NCBI RefSeq assembly: GCF_014652815.1
Contig: NZ_BMZN01000002.1
Location: forward strand, 795,793-859,792
Origin: Alcaligenes pakistanensis
GTDB taxonomy: Bacteria > Pseudomonadota > Gammaproteobacteria > Burkholderiales > Burkholderiaceae_B
DNA: 64,000 nucleotides
Direction of reading: 5' to 3'
The notes below the pieces were generated by a model. It did no database searches. It was not told where the DNA came from and was given only the letters and a program-made list of their open reading frames with translations. Every line of letters starts with the position of its first letter. Position 1 is the stretch's first letter. A program made the position numbers and the translations under genes. Below are positions 1 to 8,084 of this stretch, piece after piece.

Positions 1-1
1 C

Positions 2-1024
2 ATCTTGCTGATTACGCACGACTTATTGCTGGTGCGGCAGTATGCGGACTATGTGGCCTTGATGCGCCATGGGCAAATTGTGGAAGCGGGACTGGCCAGC
101 CAGTTCTTTCTGCGCCCCAGTCACCCCTATGCAAAAGAATTGCTGGACGCTATTCCTACGTTTGAAAAACGTGGCCGGCCCTTGTCTCGCGCCGCCGCAC
201 CCATCGAGGCCGTGGCAGCGCGTAATAGCAGCAAAGAGCTGGTGCTGGATATCCAAAGCTTGTCAGTTGCCTATAAGCAGGCTGGGTCCTGGTGGCGGCG
301 TTTGCCCGTCATTCCCGTGGTTAAGGATTTGAGCCTGCAACTGCATAAAGGTGAAACCGTAGCGTTGGTAGGCGAATCCGGCTGCGGTAAAAGTACTGTG
401 GCGCGTACTTTGATGCGCTTGCTGGATCATCAGGCGCAGATCAGCGGGCAAGTGCACATGCAGGGGCAGAATGTCTTGCAGGTTAAAGGCAAGGCGCTGC
501 GGCAACTGCGGTCACGCTTGCAGATCATTTTCCAGGATCCTTACGGCTCTTTGGACCCGCGCATGATGGTGGGCGATATTTTGCTGGAAGGCCTGACCGC
601 GCTACGTCCCGACCTGGATACCCAGGCGCGTCGCAAACGTATTGAAACTTTAGTGGATCAGGTCGGTCTGCCTAAGAACGCCTTAGAGCGTTATGCACAT
701 GAGTTTTCCGGTGGGCAACGTCAGCGCATTGCCATTGCACGAGCTTTGGCGGTAGAGCCAGCCGTCCTGATTTGCGATGAGCCCACCTCTGCCCTAGATG
801 TATCCGTACAGGCACAGATTCTGGATTTGATGCGCGAATTACAGATGGAACTGGGTTTGGCTTATTTGTTCATTACCCATAACTTCGGGGTGGTGGAATA
901 TCTGGCGGATCGCATTGCTATCATGGCCAAAGGCCGTATTGTGGAGCAGGGCAGTGCGCAGCAGGTATTGTTCAATCCACAGGAAGAGTTGACTCAGCGC
1001 TTGCTGGCCGCTGTTCCCCGTTAA
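2..1024 (+). CDS. Peptide-type ABC transporter ATPase, two fused nucleotide-binding domains (5' part missing)
   Basis: The left edge cuts this gene: the frame is open from base 2 and begins inside the end of a first ATPase domain (the H-loop ITHD), followed by the HPYAKELL motif typical of the OppD/DppD family. A complete second ATPase domain follows, with Walker A GESGCGKST about 120 residues in, signature FSGGQRQR, Walker B VLICDEPTSALD and the H-loop ITHN. A protein with two OppD/DppF-like halves resembles GsiA and similar fused ATPases that energise dipeptide, glutathione or nickel import at the cytoplasmic face. The substrate cannot be told, because the permease and binding-protein genes lie outside the window. 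The TTG at base 5 is not a credible start. Confidence 0.9.
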   Translation: MLLITHDLLLVRQYADYVALMRHGQIVEAGLASQFFLRPSHPYAKELLDAIPTFEKRGRPLSRAAAPIEAVAARNSSKELVLDIQSLSVAYKQAGSWWRRLPVIPVVKDLSLQLHKGETVALVGESGCGKSTVARTLMRLLDHQAQISGQVHMQGQNVLQVKGKALRQLRSRLQIIFQDPYGSLDPRMMVGDILLEGLTALRPDLDTQARRKRIETLVDQVGLPKNALERYAHEFSGGQRQRIAIARALAVEPAVLICDEPTSALDVSVQAQILDLMRELQMELGLAYLFITHNFGVVEYLADRIAIMAKGRIVEQGSAQQVLFNPQEELTQRLLAAVPR

Positions 1025-1111
1025 GCCCCACTGCAGGCGGGGGTAGCGCTGATTCCCCCGGCACTTGTATGCCACAATACGGCGGTCTTTCCGCCCATTG
1101 ATACACACATT

Positions 1112-1591
1112 ATGAGTCTGAAGGTTTTTGATCTTGAATGCGAACTCGGCCATGTGTTCGAGGGTTGGTTTAGCTCACGCGATAGTTACGATGAGCAGCT
1201 TGGTCGTGGGCTATTGTGTTGCCCCGTCTGCGACAGCCATCAGGTCAAACGCAAGCTCTCGGCTCCGCGTATCAATGTGGGTGCTCAAGAAAGCATCAGC
1301 GCACCTGTCAGTAGTGCCCCAGTGCCAGCGCCCCTGCCTTCAACCATGCCGACCGAAGAGCAAATGCGGGCGATTCAAGGCCAGCTTTTACAAGAACTGC
1401 GCTCGGTCATTCGCAAGTCGGACAATGTGGGCACCCAGTTTGCTCAGGAAGCGCGTCGCATGCACGAAGGTGATAGTGAGCCGCGAGCCATACGCGGTCA
1501 GGCTACTGTGCAGGAATATCAGGATCTGGCTGAAGACGGCATTATTGCCATGCCGATTCCTGACTTTCTGGATGATGATCGCCTGCAGTAA
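1112..1591 (+). CDS. DUF1178 family protein
   Basis: The 159-residue protein begins MSLKVFDLECELGHVFEGWF and carries a CCPVC pair near residue 37. This is the characteristic start of the DUF1178 family, small proteobacterial proteins with a possible zinc-binding N-terminus and an unknown role. The middle is Pro/Ala-rich and low in complexity. The second half contains the conserved DNVGTQFAQEARRMHEGDSEPRAIRG-type segment. It stands 87 bases after the ABC gene and its last 50 bases overlap the 3' end of the convergent regulator gene. Family assignment is firm; function is unknown. Confidence 0.88.
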   Translation: MSLKVFDLECELGHVFEGWFSSRDSYDEQLGRGLLCCPVCDSHQVKRKLSAPRINVGAQESISAPVSSAPVPAPLPSTMPTEEQMRAIQGQLLQELRSVIRKSDNVGTQFAQEARRMHEGDSEPRAIRGQATVQEYQDLAEDGIIAMPIPDFLDDDRLQ

Positions 1592-3440
1592 TTAGCTGCG
1601 TCATTTCTTTCAGCCGCCGATGCAAAGTGCTGCGATGCAAGCCCAAGGCACGCGCTGCTTGTGAAATATTCCCCTGATGCTGTTCCAAGGCCTGCTGCAC
1701 GGCCGCGTATTCCTGTTCCTTCAAGGTTTGTGCCTTGGGAATAGTGCCGGGGACAGCAGAAATAGCGGTGTAGTTGCTGATTACGCGATTCGCGCTGTCC
1801 GGCGCAAGAGTCGGAGCCATCATGGAGTTATGTTCAGAGCGTAGACACGGCAGGGCAGGCAGATCTTGCGCCCGCCAGAGACGCCCGGGGGTATCCTGCA
1901 CAATGATTTGCAAAAGTACCGAGCGCAGTTGGCGATAGTTGCCGGGCCAGTCATAGTCTTGCAGCCGCTGTAGGGCTTCTGGATGTAGCTGGGGCGCAGC
2001 CTGACCTTGGGCCAGTACAGTCAGCTCTTTGGAAATATAGTCGCCCAGGTCTGCACGTTCACGCAGGCTGGGCACCTTGCAGATGTAATCTTGCAGCCGG
2101 AAATATAAGTCAGCCCGGAATCGCCCATCGCATACCAAGGTTTCTAAAGGTTGATGACTGGCGCTGATCAGCTGGAAGTCCAGCCTGTGCGTACGTTCTG
2201 ATCCCAGTGCCTGCACTTCACGCTCTTGCAGAACCCGCAGCAAGCGGCTTTGCAGACCTACTGGCATATCGCCAATCTCATCCAAAAACAGCACGCCACC
2301 ATGAGCTTGACGCAATTTACCGGCATAGCCCTGACGACGCGCGCCGGTAAACGCGCCCGCCTCATAACCAAACAACTCAGCTTCAATCAGACTTTCGGGC
2401 AGTGCAGCGCAGTTAATGGCCACAAAAGGGCCGGACTGAGTCTTGTGGCGGCGATGCAGTTCACGTGCCATCCGTTCCTTACCCGAGCCGCTGGGGCCGC
2501 TTAGCAAGATAGACAAGCCCATTTGCATGGCTCGTACCGCCGGTTCTAGTGCATTTTCTTGTTGAGGAGAAAGCTGCGGGGTATCTGCCGTAACGCTTTG
2601 AGTTTGAACGGGACGGACAGGGGGGCGAGTTTTTGTCGCCGTGCTTAGGTGCAGCGTCACTGGCCGACTGGTGTTTTTGGCTTGATCCAATACTGAATTC
2701 AGATCCTGACCCGGCAGCTCCTGCCAATCCTGCCGCAATAAATGAGCCGCCAGTTCGTCGGCGGCCACAATCATGTCGTCCTCCAACACCAGACGACCGC
2801 TAAAAGCGCTATTGAGCAGGCCAGGGTCAGTATGCAGATGCAAAAGACGACGCGTCGGTGTGCACAGGGATTCCAGCATCTGACGGCTGATCTGACGAGC
2901 GTATAGCTGTGCCAAGTCCAGAGCGTAATGATGCTCCAGCTCCGACGGCCCGGAAATATCCAGCACACCGATAATCTGACCATACGGGTCGTAGATGGGG
3001 GCGGCATGGCAGCTCAAAATCCGGTTATCCGGCAGGTAATGCTGGCTACCATGAATCTTGATGGGCTGCGCGCAAACCAGGGCGGTACCAATTGCATTCG
3101 TGCCGCGATGATTCTCCGCCCAACTGACACCAGCCCGTAAGGCTACCTGCTCAGCCCGCTGTAAAAAATGCGGGTCGCCCGCCTGTTGCAACACCGTGCC
3201 TTGTGCATCGCACAATAAAACTAGGCTGCGATGCGGATGTACCAGCGCGGCCAAATCCTGAACGGCTGCAGAGGAGTGGTGCATCAAGTGGTGCTGCTGT
3301 TCCAATAACTGTCGCAGTGCGCCCTGACTCATGTCTCTAGGCGCGGCGCTTAGCTCCGACTCCATCGTCTGACAGCGCTCCCAGGACTGACGCCACATGG
3401 TTTCGTTGGTTTGCGGGCAAAACGAAGGTAAAGATGTCAT
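1542..3440 (-). CDS. AcoR-like sigma-54-dependent transcriptional activator
   Basis: The protein (632 residues from the chosen start) has a GAF-like sensor region at about residues 60-190, then an AAA+ domain with Walker A GPSGSGKE near residue 316, the sigma-54-contacting loop GAFTGA near 362 and Walker B VLFLDEIGD. The C-terminal Fis-type helix-turn-helix is NISQAARALGLHRSTLHRR. This order matches AcoR, the activator of acetoin and aldehyde catabolism genes. I chose ATG 3440 (MTSLPSF) because GGAG lies 7 bases upstream; an in-frame start at 3482 would run into the operator sites. It is divergent from the aldehyde and alcohol dehydrogenase genes, which have a -24/-12 promoter, so it very probably activates them. 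The inducer is not known. Confidence 0.9.
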   Translation of the reverse strand: MTSLPSFCPQTNETMWRQSWERCQTMESELSAAPRDMSQGALRQLLEQQHHLMHHSSAAVQDLAALVHPHRSLVLLCDAQGTVLQQAGDPHFLQRAEQVALRAGVSWAENHRGTNAIGTALVCAQPIKIHGSQHYLPDNRILSCHAAPIYDPYGQIIGVLDISGPSELEHHYALDLAQLYARQISRQMLESLCTPTRRLLHLHTDPGLLNSAFSGRLVLEDDMIVAADELAAHLLRQDWQELPGQDLNSVLDQAKNTSRPVTLHLSTATKTRPPVRPVQTQSVTADTPQLSPQQENALEPAVRAMQMGLSILLSGPSGSGKERMARELHRRHKTQSGPFVAINCAALPESLIEAELFGYEAGAFTGARRQGYAGKLRQAHGGVLFLDEIGDMPVGLQSRLLRVLQEREVQALGSERTHRLDFQLISASHQPLETLVCDGRFRADLYFRLQDYICKVPSLRERADLGDYISKELTVLAQGQAAPQLHPEALQRLQDYDWPGNYRQLRSVLLQIIVQDTPGRLWRAQDLPALPCLRSEHNSMMAPTLAPDSANRVISNYTAISAVPGTIPKAQTLKEQEYAAVQQALEQHQGNISQAARALGLHRSTLHRRLKEMTQLITAGDHHPESQESAWQ

Positions 3441-3459
3441 CAGAGTGCTCCGGGAAGGG

Positions 3460-3517
3460 TGTCGCATCCTGCGACAGTGCACGCGTTTTGCGACAGTAGC
3501 TGTCGCAGCCTGCGACT
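3460..3517. promoter_or_regulatory. Phased operators (upstream activating sites) for the AcoR-like activator
   Basis: A perfect 17-bp palindrome TGTCGCA-TCC-TGCGACA lies at 3460-3476. A second copy with one mismatch, TGTCGCA-GCC-TGCGACT, lies at 3501-3517. Between them is a half-site TGCGACA at 3489-3495. Centres of the three sites are about 20 bp apart, so they face the same side of the helix. They lie roughly 100 bp upstream of the sigma-54 promoter, the usual distance for an enhancer-binding protein, and only 20-77 bp upstream of the regulator's own start, so autoregulation is likely. Confidence 0.85.
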
Positions 3518-3581
3518 GGAGGTCGTTCCATTATGGAGGCGGGCAAGCCCAGGAGCGAGTCGGGACAATCGCTACTTAGTT

Positions 3582-3596
3582 TGGCACGTTATTTGC
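3582..3596 (+). promoter_or_regulatory. Sigma-54 (-24/-12) promoter of the aldehyde/alcohol dehydrogenase genes
   Basis: TGGCACG-TTAT-TTGC matches the RpoN consensus with GG and GC exactly 10 bases apart. Transcription would begin near 3608, giving a leader of about 75 bases before the aldehyde dehydrogenase ATG. Confidence 0.93.
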
Positions 3597-3682
3597 TTTA
3601 GTTAAAACAGGATAAAGGCACCCCTAACCTTTCTCTACGGTGCGCGTCTTGTGACACTTAACTAAATCAATAAGGAGACATC

Positions 3683-5209
3683 ATGAATCTGTCCGATCTC
3701 AAATCCATGGGCCTGGATCTGGAGTTCCCCTTCAAATCCCGTTACGACAACTATATTGGTGGCCGCTGGGTACCGCCGGTTGAAGGCGAGTATTTTGATA
3801 ACGTCTCGCCAGTGACAGGCCAGGTGTTTTGCCAGGTGGCGCGTTCGGGTGCGGCTGATATCGACTTGGCCTTGGACGCCGCGCACAAAGTACGCAAGCA
3901 GTGGGCGAATACGTCACCTGCCGAACGCTCTGCTGTCTTGCTGCGCATTGCAGACCGTATCGAGCAAAACCTGGAACGTCTGGCTGTAGCCGAAACTATC
4001 GACAACGGTAAACCTATCCGTGAAACCCGTGCTGCTGACTTGCCCTTGGCTGTCGACCATTTCCGTTACTTTGCCGGTTGCCTGCGCGCTCAGGAAGGCA
4101 GCCTTTCGGATATCGACGGTACCACTGTCGCCTACCACTTCCATGAGCCTATCGGCGTGGTTGGCCAGATCATCCCTTGGAATTTCCCATTGCTGATGGC
4201 CGCCTGGAAACTGGCCCCAGCCTTGGCTGCCGGTTGCCCCATCGTCCTGAAGCCCGCCGAGCAAACCCCCGCGTCCATCCTTTTGCTGATGGAAATCATT
4301 GGCGACTTGCTACCTGCAGGCGTTCTGAACGTCGTCACCGGCTACGGAAAAGAAGCAGGCCATGCCCTGGCCAACTCCAAGCGTATCGCCAAAATCGCCT
4401 TCACCGGCTCCACGCCAGTTGGTCGAGAAATTCTGCACGCGGCGGCTGATCGCCTGATTCCTGCCACGGTAGAACTAGGTGGCAAGAGCCCCAACATCTT
4501 CTTTGAAGACGTCATGCAGGCTGATGACGCCTTCCTGGACAAAGCCCTGGAAGGTCTGAGCATGTTCGCCCTGAACCAAGGCGAGATCTGCACATGCCCA
4601 TCACGCATCCTGATTCAGGAATCCATTTACGAACGCTTTATCGAGCGTGCCGTAGAGCGCGTCAAACGCATTCAAGCGGGCAATCCGCTGGACGCTGGAA
4701 CCATGGTTGGCGCACAAGTCTCCGAGAAACAAATGGAACGCATCCTGGGTTATATCGATCTGGGCCGTGAAGAGGGCGCCCAACGCCTGGTTGGTGGTGA
4801 GCGCAATCGACTGGGTAAAGGCCTGGACGATGGTTTTTACATCAGCCCCACCATGCTGCTGGGTAAAAACAGCATGCGTACCTTCCAGGAAGAAATCTTC
4901 GGACCGGTGGCCGCTGTGACCACCTTCAAGGACGAAGAAGAAGCCATCGCCATCGCCAACGACACCGAGTTTGGTCTGGGTGCTGGCGTCTGGAGCCGCG
5001 ACGGCTCGCGTGCCTACCGCGTAGGCCGTGGCGTTGAAGCTGGCCGCGTTTGGACCAACTGCTATCACCTGTATCCCGCTCACGCCGCCTTCGGTGGCTA
5101 CAAGCAATCCGGCATCGGCCGCGAAACCCACAAGATGGCCCTCAATAACTACCAGCAAACGAAATGCTTGCTGGTCAGCTACAGCCCGAACGCCCTGGGC
5201 TTCTTCTGA
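3683..5209 (+). CDS. NAD-dependent aldehyde dehydrogenase (AldB/ExaC/AcoD type)
   Basis: This 508-residue protein has the full aldehyde dehydrogenase fold: the cofactor-binding [21 protein letters not shown] region, general base Glu264 in VELGGKSPN, and nucleophile Cys303 in [11 protein letters not shown] (a second Cys stands at 305, common in this subgroup). Length and the N-terminal [12 protein letters not shown] match the AldB/ExaC/AcoD group, which oxidises acetaldehyde and other short aliphatic aldehydes to acids. AAGGAG lies 5 bases before the ATG. It is the first gene after the sigma-54 promoter and is followed 135 bases later by an alcohol dehydrogenase. An alcohol to aldehyde to acid pathway is therefore likely; the exact substrate is inferred, not shown. 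Confidence 0.92.
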   Translation: MNLSDLKSMGLDLEFPFKSRYDNYIGGRWVPPVEGEYFDNVSPVTGQVFCQVARSGAADIDLALDAAHKVRKQWANTSPAERSAVLLRIADRIEQNLERLAVAETIDNGKPIRETRAADLPLAVDHFRYFAGCLRAQEGSLSDIDGTTVAYHFHEPIGVVGQIIPWNFPLLMAAWKLAPALAAGCPIVLKPAEQTPASILLLMEIIGDLLPAGVLNVVTGYGKEAGHALANSKRIAKIAFTGSTPVGREILHAAADRLIPATVELGGKSPNIFFEDVMQADDAFLDKALEGLSMFALNQGEICTCPSRILIQESIYERFIERAVERVKRIQAGNPLDAGTMVGAQVSEKQMERILGYIDLGREEGAQRLVGGERNRLGKGLDDGFYISPTMLLGKNSMRTFQEEIFGPVAAVTTFKDEEEAIAIANDTEFGLGAGVWSRDGSRAYRVGRGVEAGRVWTNCYHLYPAHAAFGGYKQSGIGRETHKMALNNYQQTKCLLVSYSPNALGFF

Positions 5210-5240
5210 TCCTTTGATCTATTCGTAGTGTAGTCAGACC

Positions 5241-5263
5241 TCCCCCCATGCAATATGGGGGGA
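5241..5263 (+). other. Intercistronic GC-rich stem-loop
   Basis: TCCCCCCAT and ATGGGGGGA form a perfect 9-bp stem around a 5-base loop between the aldehyde and alcohol dehydrogenase genes. No T-run follows, so it is more likely an mRNA stability or processing element, or a partial attenuator, than a full terminator. Confidence 0.6.
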
Positions 5264-5344
5264 TGCCCTTCTTGCGCGCTTGCTATGTGTTTATCCCAGA
5301 GGGCCGCAAGGAATCTCTTCGATCATCAATAAGGAATACGCACA

Positions 5345-6493
5345 ATGACAGTCTCGGAATTCTTTATCCCTTCGCACAATATCCTGGGTCCCGGCGCGCT
5401 GGATCAGGCCATGCCGATTGTCGGGAAAATGGGTTTCAAAAAAGCTCTGATCATTACTGATGCCGATCTGGCCAAGCTGGGTATGGCGAAACTGGTGGCT
5501 GACAAGCTGATTGCGCAAGGTATCAATACCGCGATTTTTGATAAGGTGCAGCCTAATCCTACGGTCGGCAACGTCAATGCAGGCCTGGATGCCTTGAAAG
5601 CGCACGGCGCAGACCTGATCGTATCCCTGGGTGGCGGTTCGTCGCATGACTGTGCCAAAGGTGTCGCCCTGGTCGCCAGCAACGGCGGCAAGATTGCTGA
5701 CTACGAAGGCGTAGATAAATCCGCCAAGCCGCAACTGCCACTGCTGGCAATCAACACCACAGCAGGCACAGCGTCAGAGATGACACGTTTCACCATCATC
5801 ACCGACGAAACCCGCCACGTAAAAATGGCAATCATCGACCGCCACATCACACCCTTCCTGTCAGTGAACGATTCCGACCTGATGGAAGGCATGCCTGCAT
5901 CGTTAACCGCTGCAACTGGCATGGATGCACTGACTCACGCCGTCGAAGCCTACGTCTCCACAATCGCCACCCCCATCACCGACGCCTGTGCGGTGAAAGT
6001 GGTAGAGCTGGTCGCCAAATATCTGCCCGTCGCAGTGCGTGAGCCACATAACAAGAAAGCTCGTGAACAAATGGCCTATGCGCAGTTCCTGGCAGGGATG
6101 GCATTCAATAATGCGTCGCTGGGTTATGTACACGCGATGGCGCACCAGCTAGGCGGTTTCTACGATCTGCCACATGGAGTCTGTAATGCACTGCTGCTGC
6201 CACATGTGCAGGCTTTCAATATGCAGGTGGCGGGGGAACGTCTGAATGAAATCGGCAAGCTGCTATCGGATAACAATGCAGATTTGAAAGGCCTGGATGT
6301 TATCGCAGCGATTAAAAAGCTGGCGGATATTGTGGGGATTCCGAAGTCGCTGGAAGAACTGGGCGTGAAGCGAGAGGATTTCCCGGTTCTGGCGGATAAC
6401 GCGCTCAAGGATGTCTGTGGGGCAACTAATCCGATTCAGACAGATAAGAAGACCATTATGGGGATTTTTGAGGAGGCGTTTGGGGTGAGGTAG
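5345..6493 (+). CDS. Iron-containing alcohol dehydrogenase (group III)
   Basis: The 382-residue sequence is a typical group III (YiaY/AdhB/methanol-dehydrogenase-like) enzyme. The NAD-binding [11 protein letters not shown] is at residues 96-106. The four metal ligands are visible as Asp194, His198 ([10 protein letters not shown]), His263 ([12 protein letters not shown]) and His277 ([14 protein letters not shown]). Family members interconvert primary alcohols and aldehydes with NAD(H). AAGGA lies upstream of the ATG. It probably shares the sigma-54 promoter of the preceding aldehyde dehydrogenase, with a stem-loop between them. Ethanol or another short alcohol is a reasonable guess for the substrate, but 1,2-propanediol and acetoin-type substrates are not excluded. 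Confidence 0.92.
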   Translation: MTVSEFFIPSHNILGPGALDQAMPIVGKMGFKKALIITDADLAKLGMAKLVADKLIAQGINTAIFDKVQPNPTVGNVNAGLDALKAHGADLIVSLGGGSSHDCAKGVALVASNGGKIADYEGVDKSAKPQLPLLAINTTAGTASEMTRFTIITDETRHVKMAIIDRHITPFLSVNDSDLMEGMPASLTAATGMDALTHAVEAYVSTIATPITDACAVKVVELVAKYLPVAVREPHNKKAREQMAYAQFLAGMAFNNASLGYVHAMAHQLGGFYDLPHGVCNALLLPHVQAFNMQVAGERLNEIGKLLSDNNADLKGLDVIAAIKKLADIVGIPKSLEELGVKREDFPVLADNALKDVCGATNPIQTDKKTIMGIFEEAFGVR

Positions 6494-6495
6494 AG

Positions 6496-6521
6496 AGGAA
6501 GGGCTGAAAGCCCTTCCTTTT
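6496..6521 (+). terminator. Rho-independent terminator of the aldehyde/alcohol dehydrogenase operon
   Basis: AGGAAGGGCT and AGCCCTTCCT form a perfect 10-bp stem with a GAA loop, followed by a short T-run, starting three bases after the alcohol dehydrogenase stop. Confidence 0.9.
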
Positions 6522-6609
6522 CTGCTTGCTGGATGACGAGGAGTCGTATTGGGTATGACTGCTTTCGACCCGAAGCCGCCTGTCGGCTTTACGCAGAGGG
6601 GAAGCTCAC

Positions 6610-7119
6610 CTATTTGTACAGATCGGCAAGCAAAGCCCAACGCTCATGGTCTCGCCATTCGCCGTTTATGCAGAGATAGCTTGGCGAAAAGCCTTCATAT
6701 TTGAAACCCACCCGACGCACAAGTGCGATCGAAGCTGCATTCCCAGGTTGGATGTTCGCCTCCAGCCGATGCAAGCCCAGTTCGCTGAAAGCATAGTCCA
6801 CAGCCGCTCGTAGCACCTGAGTCATCAACCCGGTTCGGGCGAAATCCTGCATCCCGTAGTACCCGAGATATGCACTCTGAAAAGCCCCTGCGACTATCTC
6901 GTTAATGTTTACTACGCCAATAACTTTCTTAGATGCCACTTCTCGCGCAATGAGACCGACGTTCGGTCCAGTGAGGCCACGGGAAAACCAATTATCGAAT
7001 CCCGCCTTATCCGTAAAGGGTGTGACCCAAGGCAAGTGGTAGTCTTGATTTGCTAAGTTAGCGGCAATTAAGTCGGCGGCGTCAGTGGGAGTCACTCGAC
7101 GTATCTGAATGATGCTCAT
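6610..7119 (-). CDS. GNAT acetyltransferase, RimJ/RimL-like
   Basis: The roughly 169-residue protein has the GNAT layout: an N-terminal IRRVTPTDAADLI strand and helix, a central VGLIAREVASKKVIGVVNINEI sheet, and the RimJ/RimL signature LHRLEANIQPGNAASIALVRRVGFKYEGF that holds the acetyl-CoA loop. Relatives acetylate protein N-termini or small amines; the substrate here is unknown. I prefer ATG 7119 (MSIIQIRR) because it fits the family N-terminus and GGAG stands just upstream, though the spacing of 4 bases is short. Starts at 7140 or 7182 are possible. It stands alone, convergent with the alcohol dehydrogenase. Confidence 0.83.
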   Translation of the reverse strand: MSIIQIRRVTPTDAADLIAANLANQDYHLPWVTPFTDKAGFDNWFSRGLTGPNVGLIAREVASKKVIGVVNINEIVAGAFQSAYLGYYGMQDFARTGLMTQVLRAAVDYAFSELGLHRLEANIQPGNAASIALVRRVGFKYEGFSPSYLCINGEWRDHERWALLADLYK

Positions 7120-7242
7120 GGGTCTCCATCGTGTAAACATGGGCAGGCTTAGATTGTCACCGATCTGACCTCTCCCAATCAACGTCCGCTTGTGGCCGAT
7201 TGCAGACTGTTGTGAAGTATGTCTATCACTCGGAATTAATCG

Positions 7243-8079
7243 TCACCTCATCCCCGGCATAGCACAAGAGTGCCCCCCATCCACCGGCAGACAAACTCCT
7301 GTAATAAACCCCGCCGCATCCGAAGCCAAAAACACCGCTGCATTCGCAATATCCCACGGCGTCCCTGTCCTCTTCATTGGCACCGCATTAGCCCTCTGCT
7401 CCTTGATATGTTCAACCGAATCATACTGAGCCGCAATCTGCTGATAAACCAGTGGCGTATCAATCACCCCTGGCAAAATGGCATTCGCCCGTATTCCTTT
7501 ATCAGCAAACTCCAATGCCGTAGCAACGGTAGCCTGATTCAGCGCCGCCTTAGACGCGTAATAGGCGAAGTAAGAGTAGCCACTCCAACGGATTGAAGCC
7601 AGGGAAGATATATTAGTAATCACCCCTGAGCCTTGTTTCAGGAAGTGCGGCAATACAGCGCGGGTGGTTCGAAGAATAGATCCGACATTAATATCCATGG
7701 TCTTTTGAAATAGAGCATCGTCGATATCCAATGGCCCACCCGCAGGCGCAATGCCTACGTTGTTATGCAGGACGTCGATTTTCCCGAAATGTTCGATAGC
7801 TAAAGCGACTGTTCGTTCCACCGTTTCGGTATCACAAACATCCGCCTCCAAAGCCAGCGCTTCTCCACCTTCCCCAAGAATATGATCCGCACTGCGTTTA
7901 GCCGCCGCCAGATCCTTATCCACACAAACTACCTGTGCCCCAGCGCTGGCATACGCCACTGCCGCCGCTTTGCCGTTATTCCAATCCTCCAGCGGCGCAC
8001 CCGCCCCAAAAATCAATACTGTTTTGCCTTGTAAGCTTTGCGTAAAAACGGCGGAGTTGTGCTGCTGTGTCATAGCCAT
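7243..8079 (-). CDS. SDR-family oxidoreductase with an extended glycine-rich loop
   Basis: The 278-residue short-chain dehydrogenase has the NNVG strand (DVLHNNVGIAPAG), catalytic Ser in ISSLAS, and YYASK carrying the Tyr and Lys. The cofactor loop is unusual: in place of TGxxxGIG it reads GAGAPLEDWNNGKA, a longer form found in a minor SDR subgroup. After the first beta strand an acidic residue (CVDKD) suggests preference for NAD. It begins 5 bases after the stop of the TRAP permease gene and is therefore the last gene of a dctP-dctQM-SDR operon. It probably oxidises or reduces the solute brought in by that transporter. ATG 8073 is an alternative start. Confidence 0.88.
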   Translation of the reverse strand: MAMTQQHNSAVFTQSLQGKTVLIFGAGAPLEDWNNGKAAAVAYASAGAQVVCVDKDLAAAKRSADHILGEGGEALALEADVCDTETVERTVALAIEHFGKIDVLHNNVGIAPAGGPLDIDDALFQKTMDINVGSILRTTRAVLPHFLKQGSGVITNISSLASIRWSGYSYFAYYASKAALNQATVATALEFADKGIRANAILPGVIDTPLVYQQIAAQYDSVEHIKEQRANAVPMKRTGTPWDIANAAVFLASDAAGFITGVCLPVDGGHSCAMPGMR

Positions 8080-8084
8080 ATCTC

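Noticed and set aside
1025-1111. Terminator after the ABC gene (GCCCC...GGGGG near 1024-1042)
   Set aside because: The stem is only four pairs and no T-run follows.
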